Part shown: piece after piece, positions 26,401-40,700 of the stretch
How the letters are laid out: the number at the start of each line of letters is the position of its first letter
How positions within the stretch are numbered: the stretch's first letter is position 1
NCBI GenBank assembly: GCA_024362935.1
Contig: JANCRA010000008.1
Span: 29,258,557 to 29,322,556 of the forward strand
DNA: 64,000 nt
Direction of reading: 5' to 3'
Source: Setophaga petechia
Lineage: Eukaryota; Chordata; Aves; Passeriformes; Parulidae
Notes under the pieces: model-generated
Databases searched by the model: none
What the model saw: the letters and a program-made list of their open reading frames with translations, nothing else
Told to the model about the DNA's origin: nothing
Translations under genes and position numbers: made by a program

Positions 26401-29400
26401 TCTGGAGGACTTCCTGCTGTTCTGCTGCCTGCCTTGGTATCTGTTGTGATTTAGCAGTCTACAGAAGTTGAAGTCTGTACTTCTGCCCCTTACAAGCCTT
26501 GTTGACTGCAGGCAATAAAAGCTACCAATATGGAATGCTCTGAGCAAAGAGGAGAAATTGTAGAAGATGCCATCGTTATTTTAAAATTCTTCTAAACTAG
26601 GGGATTCTTTTAAGAATTTATACATTTGGCTCAGCTATAACTTTCTTGGCATCCTTATGTTCATTTAGGGAAGTTCATATATATATTTATAGGAAATACA
26701 TTCTGGAGCTTAATCCAAAGGTTTGCAAACTCTCTGGCTCTCCATAGAGCCAAAACCATGCATTTCTATATCTGTTTTACGTTTCTGTGGATTTCACTAT
26801 TAGATTTTGCCAGTTGTGTGGTCTTTCCAAATTCTGCTTCAGTGTGCATACATTTCAGTTTTGTTGCTGCTTGTTTGGTTTGGGGCTTTTTTTCCTCTGT
26901 ATATGTTGCTGTTCCTTCACAGTCGTATTTTTACTGTCTAGCACTTGTTCTATTTTCCAAAGCAACAGTTATTGCTAGTTTATGTTACTGTTTTTACTCC
27001 ACTTAGGTTTTACATTTCTTTTTTTTTTCTCCTTTAATCTGAGGCACATTTTGTTCATTACTTGTTCTTCTATTTGAAATTGTGCAAAGACAGCTACTTC
27101 AGCAGCACCAGCCTGGAATACCGCCTATTATTTTTCTTTTTAGACATTTTAATAGTTTGCAGAATTTTACTCATAATGCTTCTGTGGAAATGGAACCTCT
27201 GTAAGAGCAACTTCCTAATGTCTTCTCATACCATTTTCCACACACATGCACTTCTTTTTAGATCCATTCTGTGTTCTTGCTTGCAGTTAGTAACTAGCAT
27301 GCAAATGGATTTGAGAATTGTTTCCTGAAAATTAATAAATGTTTTTGCACTTCTACTAAATGTTATCCTCCCCTTTACAGATGCAGAGAGAAGAAATATG
27401 ATTATTATAACCTGCCAAAAACCTCTGTTGTGATAGCTTTTTATAACGAGGCTTGGTCAACACTTCTGCGAACTGTTCACAGTGTTCTTGAGACATCTCC
27501 GGATATACTTTTGGAAGAAATTATCCTTGTAGATGATTACAGTGACAAAGGTACGAAGAATAAGTCTAAATAATATTGATTGTTGATGGGCTTTTTTGGT
27601 CAGCCAGTTCATAGGAAAAAGAATGATGCTGTTCAGGTCACATAACAGAAAACTGTACAACAAAGGCCTCTCATTAAAAATAGTTTTTCTTGTAGTGTGC
27701 CAGTAAGAAATTTGGCTTATGTACCAAATTTAGTTTGGAATGGGGAAGCACATTTGCTGTGCTGGAACATGAGTGCTTGTGTGTATAGATAGACTACAGT
27801 CTGAACAGAGCACTTTGGGTTTCCTGAATTGAGCAAGTTTCGATTGCACCAACGCTCCCCTGGTGTCTCATATAATGACAGTGACCTAGTTCTTTGGTCT
27901 TGTTTGAACAACGGGACATAAAGGCAGTGCTGGCATTTTCCACCACACATGAATTGTGTTAAGAATAAAACTTTTATACAGAAAGTCTTAAGTAACATTT
28001 GAGAAGCTCTTATCGATCTAGGGATGTATTACAGAGGTAAATGTGAAGTGTTCAATTTCTTAAAAGTAACTGTGATTTGTGTCCAAATCCAGGTTTTGTG
28101 CTTTTTTCATGTCCTTTCTAAACATGTATCGCCAAATCTGAGTTCAAAGTACCACAATCTTTAGAGCCCTACTATAAGTAAAATGCTAGTGAGGAGAGAG
28201 CTTCCTATAGAAAGACATAAACAAATAATTTCAGAGTGTATTATTCCCTCCTTTTTTGGCTTGTTACAGAACATTTAAAGGAGACTTTGGAGAACTACGT
28301 GTCTGGCCTACGCAAGGTGCGTCTTATCCGCGCAAATAAGAGGGAGGGGCTGGTCCGAGCTCGGCTGCTGGGGGCGTCTGTGGCGAAAGGAGACATCCTG
28401 ACGTTCCTGGACTGCCACTGTGAATGCCATGAGGGCTGGCTGGAGCCACTGCTGGCAAGGTGAGCTTATGCTCTGGGCAGGTTTTCTCTCCCATTGGAGA
28501 AGAAGGGGCGAGACAGTTTGGCCCACTTCTGCAGTGGAAAAATGACTCATGGTTCACCAAAGGTTGCTGCAGTCTGGTCCCTGAGGCACTGCCAGTGTTT
28601 GGTGTTTGTCTCCTGGCTGTGGGGGAGCAAATGCAAAAGGAAGTTTGAAAGATCATGGCATGGTGGGGGTTTTTTGCTTGTTTGTTTTTGTTTGTTTGTT
28701 TTATTTTTTTTCCCTGAGGACCTAGCTGCCTCTTCAGGCAATGGAAAGTTTTGGTTTTCAAGAAAATGAGTCCTCACCTCCACCTATGAAACTACATTGG
28801 TAAAGAAGTCTATTTCTGTCAGCCTGGTTGAGCAAAAGGTCTGGAAAAATGAGTGCCCTGCAAGACAGTGTTTGCATAATACAAGTCAATAAACTCCATC
28901 TGAGCAAATCCACCTTTCCAGACTGGTTCTGACATAAAGCATCATGGTGTAGGATAGGGAGGAGTAAATGTTATGTCAACACTGACTCTTATTTGGAAAC
29001 CATCTGTCCTGGGACACTGTACTTTATACCTGTGTGGCCTCTTGTTAATTCTGCAGATCTGTCAGGCTGTTCAGAAAACTTTTCTTAATTAAAAGCAAGC
29101 AAACAAACAACAAAAATACCAAGGAACCTTCCCAAAACTCTAATAAAAACCCCTAGAAACCAGAACACTAGCCTTCTTTTTCAGCTGAGAATATTTATTA
29201 TATTTTTGAAACCTCACCCATGTGTAGCCAGCAGCCGTACATTGACTTTTCCTGCTATGGGTTCAGCCACTGGCACCTCACCACAGCACCTGCTGCTCCT
29301 GAATCACATTTCAAGGCTCTGTTGGTTTTGCCCCTTTTGCTAACAGCTCATGTTAGCTTTACCTGTTGGCTTTACCCTTTTGGATGCCATTAGCAGATAT

Positions 29401-31714
29401 TGATAGATACAGGACCTGAGTCAGACGTCCAAAATATTGTATGTAGAAAGCCAACTTTCTTTAAAACATAATTATAAGAAAAATGAAATCTTTCCTCAAG
29501 GCCAGTGTTTTGATTTGGATCCTGTTAAGATTCCCACCAGGTACGGTAGTGTAACAGAAAAGGACCAGAAAAAACAACCCGAATACAAACTGGAGAGAGA
29601 CTTCCAAAAGCACAGAGTGACTTGATGTGTGCGAATCTTCCTGATTCGTAGTGGAACTTGTGTTCCCAAATTCCCCATGTCCCTTTGAAATGGTATCTAT
29701 AATACAATTTCAGTTTTATGTTTTCTTAAAATTGTCATACTTACCTTGTTTCTAAACTTCACACAGAATGTATTCCAGATAACTGGGGGGTAGCTATGAT
29801 AGCGTGAAGAAAGGTAAAGGGACAAACATTAAATCACGGGCATAGGTTTAACAAGTGTCGCCTAAAAAAAGTGTATGATGGGGGAAAGATCTGTGATTTC
29901 TTCACTTCTTTAGCGCACCACTAGATGGCAATCTTGAGGAAGGATTGGGATTTTTTTGCATGCAATCGTCACCGTCTGTAAAAAAGTTAGCCCTCTCTTG
30001 GAATTCCTGCCGTTCTTGCTGCAGATGCAGACATGCATTTCTAAGGGTTTTTTCTGCGGCATATCTGACTCAATGTATGGCAGCAATACCACAGTGTTAG
30101 CATTTTGCAGTGCAAACATAGTTGCATTTGTAAGGTGCCTGTGCATTGTACTATCTAGTTAATTCTTAACTTACAGAAAAGGTGATGGCTTTTCACTTAC
30201 TTCATTCCTTTCATAATTGAACTCATATCCCAGCTACCTACTTTTTACTCGTTTTCCTACTTGTTACAGGAGGAGGAAAATATTTTTACTTTTTATTGCT
30301 TTTTTCCTTTTCCTCTACATGTGGATATCATTTTCATTGCTTTGTACAATGAGGATTCGTATAAATTTTTATGCAAGTGAGACAGGAGATAACAATATTT
30401 GTATAAGCCCTTTTGTGTGCTCTACCAAACAAGTACTCAATGGGAGATCATAAAGAAGAAAACAGCTGTTTCATGTGTTCCCTCCAGCAAGAGGCCATTT
30501 CCCACTTTGGGCAGTCTTTCTCAGCTCAGACAATACTACTTTGGAATTGCTGCTGTTCTCTGCTGCATTTAACCATCACAAGCTACTCTAATTTCACAGT
30601 ATGAGCCATTGGTCAGTCTACAGATTTTTAGCCTAACAATCTCATGAGGAATGAGCTCCCTTTGGATGACAGATGCACTGCATCTCTTACTTGTTTGAAA
30701 ATATAATGCGTTCCGTTTTCCTTCACCTCTGAAACATGTAAATACAAGATGCAAGGCTAACGTGCATATCTGCATCTCTAAGTGAAACAAGTGACTGCAT
30801 TTCACTGAACCATCAGGGCATGTCTAACACTAGAAGAGGGAAGATGCTAAACAGTGATTTAAAAGAAAGACCTTGGCTTGAGCTTGTGTGCTTGATGTTG
30901 CTCTTAGTACTGAGGGGGGCCATTCTAGAAGGTTAGGAGAAGGCTAATAATCCCACTGCTTCCTATAAGGATGAATCCTTTTGGAAAGGAATCCTGAAAA
31001 TCCTGCATAATATTGAGAAATGGGAGGAAGGGGTTTATCTCCTTGTAGAAGTAAACCTGCAAGAAATGTCATCAGCTCTGATGTATTTGTAGTATGATAA
31101 AGATCTTGACTATCTTTAGATCACCCTTGGTATTAGGAATGTCATTCTGCAGTGCTATCTTGTTTCTCCTTTCCATCTCCTATGTTGCCCGGATTTCTTG
31201 AGGCCTCCTTCAGTTATGTTTCGTTGTTGGAGGTCTAATTCCCATGTTGCAGGTTTGGTTTTTTCTAAGCTCAGGGCTTCTTTTTGAGTTACTGTTACAG
31301 TCCTCACTGCAACATTTGCAGATGATCACAGTTACAAGAACAGCCATGACTTCAAGGGCCAAGAGTCTGGCTGGTTTATTATTCATCACGCGAAAGTATG
31401 CAATAAAACTGCTCTCTTAAATAGCTACCTGTACAAAAGAAAATGAACATTTTTTTTCCTTGATAAAGTGTTGCTGACTATGGCAGCCAAGCCAGATGCT
31501 GAATGTGTTATGTCAAGCCATCTGGCATATCTTGCTTCCACCATCCAGGAAGGTTGCTACTTGCTAGTGGAGTCCATCCTGATACATCCTCCTGATGTAG
31601 GAAAATGGGGGTTATTCTAGTATTTATTGTATCATCATTTCCTTCTTATTGCAGCATGAACTGAAAAGGAGCAAAACTTCATGTTTGGTATTGTAAGCAT
31701 TCTTTGTTCTTGTC

Positions 31715-31761
<47 letters not shown>

Positions 31762-34700
31762 GATGTTTCTAATGGAAGTCACCCTTTTGTTTTACCTTTT
31801 GTTTTAAAACCTTACCAGGATTGCTGAAGAAGAAACAGCTGTTGTCTGCCCTGTTATTGATGTTATTGACTGGAACACATTTGAGTACTTGGGAAATGCT
31901 GGTGAGCCACAGATTGGTGGATTTGATTGGCGCCTGGTCTTCACTTGGCACAGTACCCCTGAAAGAGAGCAAAAACGGAGGAAGTCCAAGACTGATGTGA
32001 TCAGGTTAATTTTTATGCATCCTAGAAACTGTGAATGTGTTTTTGATTTCACCTGAAAATGCCAGGTGCTGAAAGATATTTGGGAAATGAACATATTACA
32101 AAAATGTATGTATTTTGTTTAGTTCCCCATTTTTTTTCTAAAATAACTCCTTTTTACCAAGTTCCTGGAAAAAAATAGTGCTCTAAAATACGAAAATCTT
32201 GTTTCATCTTCCATATGGAAAACTTATTGCAACGTAGTCTCTTGACTCCTCTACACAAAGTCTTACAGATACTTACCAGCACATGGAAAGAGTGTAACTG
32301 ATTAACTAATAGTGGAGGATGTCCTCTGTGCAAAGCAAAGAGCTCTGTGTTATAAAGAAAATGTATCATGGGCAACGATGAAAAGGGGAAAAAAATCACC
32401 AACCAGTAAGAATGTAAAAGCAGTTTTGAAGATTTTTTTCTGTGCTGTGTAGTTCACTGTGCTATTTTCAAAGGTGAACCATTTTGTCACCTCTTTACTG
32501 GGGTGAAACAATACAGCTCTGTCCACCATGGTTTCTGTGAAGGACTAATTTACAGAGCTCAGGCTGATGTCTTCATTATGGGTTTTAGTTTTGTCTTATT
32601 TTAAGACAAGATGCCATCAATTGGTATTATTTGTCACTCAACATTTTATATTTAGGAGAGGTAAGAGAATAGAACAAACAAGGCATTTGGAAAATGGGAA
32701 TGGTAGGCAAGATCCTGGTAGCTGAGGATCTGCCATGTTCAACCTAGCCCCATCTGCTATGGAAGTTTCTGTATTTCAGCAGTTTATTGAAGTAAATTAA
32801 CCTGTTTGGCATTTTTAATACCATCATTTTGTTAGCACTTTTATCTGTTATTGTAGAGACCACAAAAAAATGGAATTATTATTTTTTCTCAGTCTTTTGT
32901 AAGTTGCTTATCATGACATTAATACCCAGTATTTCACAAATATTAATGAACTTATCCTTGACAGAATGAACGTTTTTTTAAATGGGAAAAGTGAGATAGT
33001 AATTGAGTCTTTCTCAGCATGTGTTAATCCATGTCCTCCTTAAAACAAAAGAATCCAAATAGAATGAATGTTTTTGAAACATTTCGTTCAAATATGATGC
33101 TTTTTTTCCTTCATGATAAGAAGAATTGTCTTTGATATGCCAAGAGGAAAATGATAAGGGATGAAGTTTCAGGGTAGCCTGAGGACTGTGAACTCGACAA
33201 GTGTCTGAAGAAAGCAGCAGTGCTGGGAGTGGTGTCACCAACAGCTTGGTTTGGAGAGATCTGGAGGGAGACAGAAGGACTTGACTGGTTATGGAGTTTA
33301 TTTTTCCTTCTGTCTTGTCTCATCTCATTCCATTCTTTGAAACAACATATGACAGTGTGAGACAGTGTTGCTTCAAAAAGATAGCTGGTAAAATTAGTTT
33401 TGACAGATGAAGAGTAATTGATCATTCATCTCGCTTTTGTTGTTATTTACCTCAACAGCAATTTAGTAAAATTCACATAATGCCAGATGAACTTAGTTCT
33501 AATCACCATTATATACTTGGCACTTTAAAGAAAGTCATCCTAAGACTGTAAACAATAGAGAACAACATTGAACAAATACAAATTTATGTATATGTGCACA
33601 CTCTACCATAATGGAAGTACGTCCCTTAAGTGTGCTGTCACTGCAGGCCTTGTGATCTTCAATGAGGACCCAGGCATGACTCCTGATTTTTATTTTTTTT
33701 TCCTCAAACTTAGTAAAAAATTTAAGAACAGACAGATGGGTAGATTTTCTTAGAAAGAAAATGAATTTCTTTAGGGGCTATATTTACTTAATAATTAAAG
33801 TCTAGAGTTTTTTCAATTGATATTAGTGGGATCAAGAATGTTGGTTTTAAATACTAAAGCACAAGTATTTTTTAATTATTGCTTAAGTAAAATAGATAAG
33901 GATACAGCATGTAGAATTTCAGAGCCGACTAATACAGTTCTGCCACAAAGAAGCTAATGTTCTCTTATGTGAAGAGGCTCTTCATTTACACACAGACATT
34001 GCAATTAGAAAAATTTATTTTAACACTTTATTTATTTAACACATATTTATTTTAATATTTTTACATTCCAGTGTTGTTTCAGGTACAGTTTTTTAGTTCA
34101 AAATTAAATTCAAACGACCTCATAATAATTGATAAATTTCTGACTGTTACTTTGTATCCAGAAAAGACTGATAAAATAGAAATATATTGTATTTTCTTTA
34201 TCTGTTACATTGGTTTAATATTTTTTCTTTTTATTCAGTTCAGAGTTACTATTCTCTTTCATAGGTCTCCAACCATGGCAGGTGGATTATTTTCTGTGAG
34301 CAAGAAGTACTTTGATTATCTTGGTTCCTATGACACAGGAATGGAAGTCTGGGGAGGAGAAAACCTTGAATTCTCATTTAGGGTAGGTGGCTTAATTGAA
34401 AGTTTCTTTTCCTCAGAATACAACAAGTTCCTGCTTCTTTCTTCATGCCCTTTTACTTAATGAGGTAGCTGTAATGTAAGCAAGTGCTAAGAAGGGAGTC
34501 TTTTGGAAGTATCTTGTTCCTGCACTTCAGGATCACCATACTTTTCTTCCAAATAGCCATCTTTTTATTGAGCTCTAGTATAAAATGTAAAAAGGGCTGT
34601 GATACTAGTGGGTGAAGTTTGCATCCTGAAGCTTGAAGGGGGTCATGGGGAAGATTTGCAGCGCTTTGATGTGACTCAGAGTTCTTGCTCTGGTTGATGG

Positions 34701-37700
34701 AGCAAGCAGTTCCCAGTGGGGCAGGAGAAGGCCCCACTGTACTAATTTTAAGACTTCTTTTCTGGTTCACCTCAGAAAATGTTTGTACAAAGGTTATAAA
34801 AGGTGGAAGATCTCCAGTAACTGTAGAATTTTGCCCACAGTAGGCATGACCAAGTGCTCAGGTGTGAGACAGATAGCTGTAATGGAAAGGATTTACAGCA
34901 GGAAAAGAGAGGAGACACAGGACAGTCCAGACTGATCAGCAAAACAGAGTTCTCCTGTGCTCAGCTGTTACCAGTGCTGATTCCTGCTGAGCACTGGCTG
35001 CCTATGGTTTACCCCAAATCACATTTAGCTCATTGAAGCCATCCAGTGGTGATGTAAGAGGGATGCCTCTTTTGGCTTTCAAAAAGTTCACAGGTTATTA
35101 TCTTGAATTATGCTTGTCTGTTCTGCCCATCATCTGTTATTTTTGATGGTCATGTTTGCATTTCTCTGAGTCATTGACTCATGGTTCAGGAGAATTTTTG
35201 GATTTTTTACCAGGTGACAACAGATTTCAAGGTTAAATAGCATTTTAATGTTACAAAACCACTTTCCCGAGAAAGGAGACATCAGCAGACTGTCTCTCTG
35301 GATGTCTGTGTGTTAATCAGAGAAGCATGGAGTCTTCCTGGCTGCTGTTACGATTTCCTGCTGTCCGCAGTGCAGAAATCACAGAAAAGAGGGTATAAAA
35401 ATAAGGAACAAAAATTATTAGGAATAACAAGCACAGGCCTAGAGTTGATATGGTTTCTCTCTGGAGGGAGACTCCTCAGCTGGAAATGCTTTTCGATCTG
35501 AGTTCATGACCACCTCCTTTTTCATCTAGGGAACAGTTTCTGGCACATAAGCCCAAACACAGTCTACTCAGTAGTCTTGGTCTAGTTCAGCAGGCCTCTA
35601 CCTGAAGGGAGAAGTAGTTGACCCACCTCCATCAGCCCTGTGACCTTCTGAAGCAGGAGTCTGGGCCCAGTGTACCCAGAACTTCAAATCCTTGAAGAAA
35701 ACCTCTAATATGGCACATTTGGCATGCAGTTCCTGGCTTTCTGCACTTTGTGTCTTGCTTTTGGGGAGACCAAGGCTTGCATGCAGCATGACCCTTCCTT
35801 TTGGCTCAGAGTGGCCCAGTACCAGTTGCTGCTTTAGACCCACCCTTCCATGGCCATTGACCTCTATGAAGCTCTGGCAGCCAGTCTCATTTTGTGTATC
35901 ACTGGTTCCCCTGAGCCAGGAGTCCATGGGGTGCAGCAGCATGTATGAGCAATGCCTTTACTCCTTCAGCATGCAGGACAGAGGTCTCCTCGTGGGATAG
36001 AGGAAGCCTCAGAGGTGGCCTAGCACACAAGAGAAGGAGAAAGGGAGCAGCAGAGTCCCCAGGAGAGAGCGCACAAACTCTCTGCAAGGGTCTAAGCCAG
36101 CATGTAAGTGCAGGTGGTTCAAGTGACTCCTGGGAGACAAATGATTTATCAGGACAACCTGTGCAATGGCCAGCAAATATGCCTGGCGAATTTTCCTAGT
36201 GCAGACTGCCAGTAGCATCTGGGTATTTGTACGCAACATGCTTTGCTCTGTTTGATTTGGAGCCCTTGTACTTGTGCTGTGTGTAGAGAGGATTTTTGTG
36301 GAACAGAGCAGAGTGCTACGATGCTGTTTAACTGTGTTCTTTTGGCTGCCTGCAGTGTTCCAAGAGGTCGGAAGGGATAAATCATTGTTAGTGTTGTTGT
36401 CCTTGTGTTTTCTAAACCTGTCAGACCTGAAAATTAGGAGCAGAACTACTCAAAACCGCTGTAAATTAATTTATTGTTGCTCTCATTTCTAAAAACACCA
36501 CTCTCTCCCAATGACATGAAAAGACTTGTCCTCAAGCCTCCTCTTTCTTGCACTTCGATTATTCTGAGCTGAAGAAATTCTCTGTAGTTTTGAGAGGTGC
36601 AACAAGGACAAAGCTTTCACTAAAAGCACGATGACTAAGAGAGATGGAGGCTACGTGCTGAATGCAGAATCGAGTCAATGTACCTTGATTTTGGATTGCT
36701 TAATGCTATTTGGCTGGATAAGATTTCACTTCATGGGCATAATGGGCATTGAAACTCTTCTTTCTGAGGGATTCAAAACATGCTCTTTCCTCTTCTCCCT
36801 CTTGTACTCAGAGCAAAGGGAACCTGGTTGCAGCTTCTGTCCCCTCTCTGCTCTTGGTCCTGCAAGTGGCATTGCAATGTAAGTTTGTTTCTGGACCAAG
36901 GCTGTCTGTGGTCTGTCCTTCAGCCTACCATGTGCGAAAAGGTCTTTCTTCTCAAAAATGTTCCTGCCCATGAGCCTGGGTGATACGTCTCAGAACACCT
37001 GGGGTCTTCTCTTTTCCAGTATTTTTGTATTGTTTCTTTTTGTCTTGGACCTGGAACTCTGTCTTGCGTTGAGAGCAGCCAGGGTGAGTCTGTGTGTCTG
37101 GGGTGTCTCTCCACCCACTCAGCTTCCAGCAGATTGTGCATGAGCACCACACTGGGGGCTTAGCCACAAATCGTCAAGAAAAAATTGCAGCAGAGAGAGA
37201 GCAACAGAAACATAGAGTTTTCCACATTTTGCCCTTTTTTAGGATGTAGCATCCTTTCTATGTTTTTTTATTTCTTCCAGGTAGTCTTAAAGTGTTAGAA
37301 TGAGCTGGCAGAGCTTTTATTCTTTAGTGTTCATTGACCCAGCACAAGGTCAATTGTCCAGAGACCGTGGCAGGGAGAGCAATCTGAAGGTGAGATTTTG
37401 AACATTTTCTGTAGGTTTTCATAATGCCACCATCTGTCTCTGAAAAAAAAAGAGAATATGCCGAATAGTCTGCATGCATCAAGATGAAAGTGAAAGTGAA
37501 AAAAGGAATGTCACCTTGTTTTCTTATTGAAGTGGAGGAAAAATGTGTGCTTTTATAATGAGAGCTGTGAGTTACCCAGACCTAGTAAAGAAACAGATCT
37601 ACATGTACGTGAGCTTGCAAAATATGCATGAAACCTTATGTGCTTTTCTGTTAGAGAAGGTTGAGCTAGTTTTATGGAGAATTTTCTGCAAAGCCACCTT

Positions 37701-40700
37701 CTTAGCATTTAGTAATCAACTTTAGTTTCTCTATTAAATTCCTCGCTTTATTTTATGGCTGTTCTTTTGTACCTGATTTTATATAAAGGTCATAATTTTT
37801 TCATTAAAATGAAAGTGAATAAACTTTTGAGGAATTTTTTAGCCGAAGTATATTCAATTTTCTTTTGTAATAGGATGACAAGATAATTTTTGTACTGTTT
37901 TTATGAAATACTTAGAATTTAATGAGCATTGCTTAGCAACCTACAGTTATTTTTTAGAGATCTTTAATTATTAAAAATTCAGCTGTTATGGAATTCTCAT
38001 TTTGTCATCAATTTAACAGAGGTATGATCAGTTTGTTTAATTCCTTTGAAATCAGACTTTATCATGGAAGAGCTGAAGCATGTACTTCCTTCTTAACTAC
38101 ATTTTTATTTCAGTAGTCTTTATAATCTGTTCCTAATATCTTTTTAAAAAGTAGATAAAGGTGAATTAATAATTCTTATGTGGAATATAACATTGGAAAT
38201 TTTTAAACTAATAAACTTATGGCTTTTAATATTTGCTGACAAATCTTGAATGGTAAATTGAAGCTTTAAAAAAATAATCTTGAACATAGAAATAATAATT
38301 ATGAAAAATGTTGTTTTGAAATAAATCTCAAAAAAGGAGATTTATTGTTGTTAAGTGAAAGTGGATGGTTGTTTTCATAGCAGCTTTCAAAATGGCAGTA
38401 AAGTAACTTACCTAAGAAAATATGCAAATTGTTTAAAAGAGTAGTACAGAATTCTAGATTTATTGTATAATTCCTTTAATCATCTTTGTTCAAATGACAA
38501 ATGTACTGCTTCCCTGAAAAGCAGCAAAAAAGAGGAGAGAAACCTCACATGGAAAAAGAAGAAATTAAAATTTTAAATCCAGGAAGTAACAATTATCCGG
38601 TACTCCCTATAGCTGATTGATGAATTACCTCTATCTTTAAAGAAACTCTCTGTTTTAAAAGTAAACATGTGTTTTAGAGTGCTTACCCTTTGGTAATTAA
38701 ATACAGCATTGTGCCATGCAGAAAGTCCAATGTTGTTATCCAAAACCAAATCAATGGAGATGACACTCATTGATTTCCAAATTTAGACATTTTGGAGAAA
38801 TTCTCAGTAATCCCCTAAAAGTTAGCAGTCTAAAACCAAGTCCTATCTTGTGTGAGCTGAAAACGTTTATCTTTTTAGATCCCTAAAACTCCCAGAGAGA
38901 GAGGTGGGAAAAGTCCCACCACTTATCTCTAACACTGTTAGCAGCAGAGCTTTAATTTGCTACCTCATATCTTTCACTCCTGCTGTATTTTTTTGAATAG
39001 CATATAATTAAAAATGCATGTCTTATACAAGAAGGTTGTCAGGGAGCAAACCTCTACCCCTTAAGCCTATCCCAGCTAATTTCCTTTGTCTTCCATTTAC
39101 AAAGGAATGATGAGCTGCTGCTTATGCATGGGTTGAATACATGAGGAGAGTTCTAAATCTTTTATGGAAAGTCCATCAGAGCCATTGGTGACAGCCTCAA
39201 GTTAATTCAAGTACAGCAACATCTCCGGCCTTCCTCCTATCTGGCAAAATTTCAAAAACCTTGTTTCAGGCACCCTTCAGAAACAGGGCATCTGCCATGG
39301 TGTGGTCACACACAATATTGAATAGGAAATGCATAGCTCTGCTTTCCTTTCAAGTAATCAAACTTGAGATCAGAACGGGTGATGGGAAAGTGGCTGTGTA
39401 GATGAACTGCCAAAAGTCCTTGGTTTTCAAAGGAGAAGAATGTAATTGCAAAAATGTGTACATAGTGCTGGGGCTAATGGATCCACTTGATGGCTCTTTC
39501 TGGACTTTATCTCATGGAAATGTACATGGGCTGTACATTTCCCAACCTGGGGAGCCAGAGAAGCAGGAGCCTGAGCACAAGGGCAGAGTGATGGTTGGTA
39601 GGGATCTGCCAATTCCACATTTGGGTGCAAGTACTTCCTTGGCATCAAGCAGGAATATTGGTTTAGATAGGGGAGGTTGTTTCATTGTTGTTGGTTGGAC
39701 CATCGTAAGTTATAGAAGTACTTTGCTTTTTCTTTTCATGTGTTGGGTCTGGGGTACATTTCCCAGCTTTCCAATGGAAAAGGTTAGTGAGATTTTATCA
39801 CCAGGCACTTATACCTCCCTTCTAGATTGGTGAATGTACAAATGGGAAGCTTACCTTTGTCAAGTTGGCTTTCCAGTTGAATATATAGATAGTATATAGA
39901 TCTATAGATTTCTGGTAAGAATTAGTTATCAGTTACTGGTTTATTTGTGGATAGCTATTTACATGCTTAATTTGGAAAAGGAACATGCTTCTTTTATCTT
40001 TTAATGTTTTAATTTTTTTAACAATGCCTGCATGACTTGTATGGTAGATCACATCTTATCATGAGAAAATAAAACTAAGAAAGTAATATTGCACTCCAGA
40101 TAAAACCAGTGAGTGATTATCTCCTTGTGAACTCAGAGCAAATTATAAGAGCAACAAGGATGTAATTTTATCCAGTTTAGTCATCAAATGAGACACAAAA
40201 TTATTGTATGTGTTACTTGTAGTATGGTGTGGTATTCTTGAGATGGTGTTGTTCTTACACAGGCTTATTGCTACTATATCCTTGAGCTTGCAAAATACAA
40301 AATTAATGATGCACACTGTCAATTCTTTGCTCAGATATGGCAGTGTGGAGGAAGTCTTGAGATCCATCCTTGCTCCCATGTAGGTCATGTTTTCCCCAAA
40401 CAAGCTCCATACTCACGGGTCAAAGCTCTGGCAAACAGCGTGCGTGCAGCTGAAGTGTGGATGGATGAATATAAACAACTTTATTACCACCGAAACCCAC
40501 ACGCTCGCCTGGTGAGTTCAACTCCATTGTTCCTGGAATTTTAGAATTTGTTTTCAACCTACTAACTATTGACTAAGCTCATATTTAACATGAAGTGCTT
40601 TCTATGTTTATTTCTTATTCCTTCTGAAACCTTTTCCTAGACATAGAATAAGTGTATAACTTTTAATTCTTTGGAAAAAATTTAAAATTCTATAAGAGTA

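Larger units (their letters stand above)
14340..27380 (+). other. GALNT12: GALNT12 intron 1
   Basis: At about 13 kb this is the largest intron of the gene. It holds two decayed CR1-type LINE pieces, a TTTTA microsatellite, a GCT run, a TG/TA-rich stretch and several T/G-rich low-complexity tracts (about 16775-16845, 19385-19460, 24980-25020, 25485-25520). No additional exon or RNA gene was recognised. Confidence 0.85.

Noticed and set aside
39402..39833. 143-residue plus-strand open frame in GALNT12 intron 5
   Set aside because: There is no recognisable domain and no splice context, and a similar-sized frame overlaps on the opposite strand. The length is compatible with chance.
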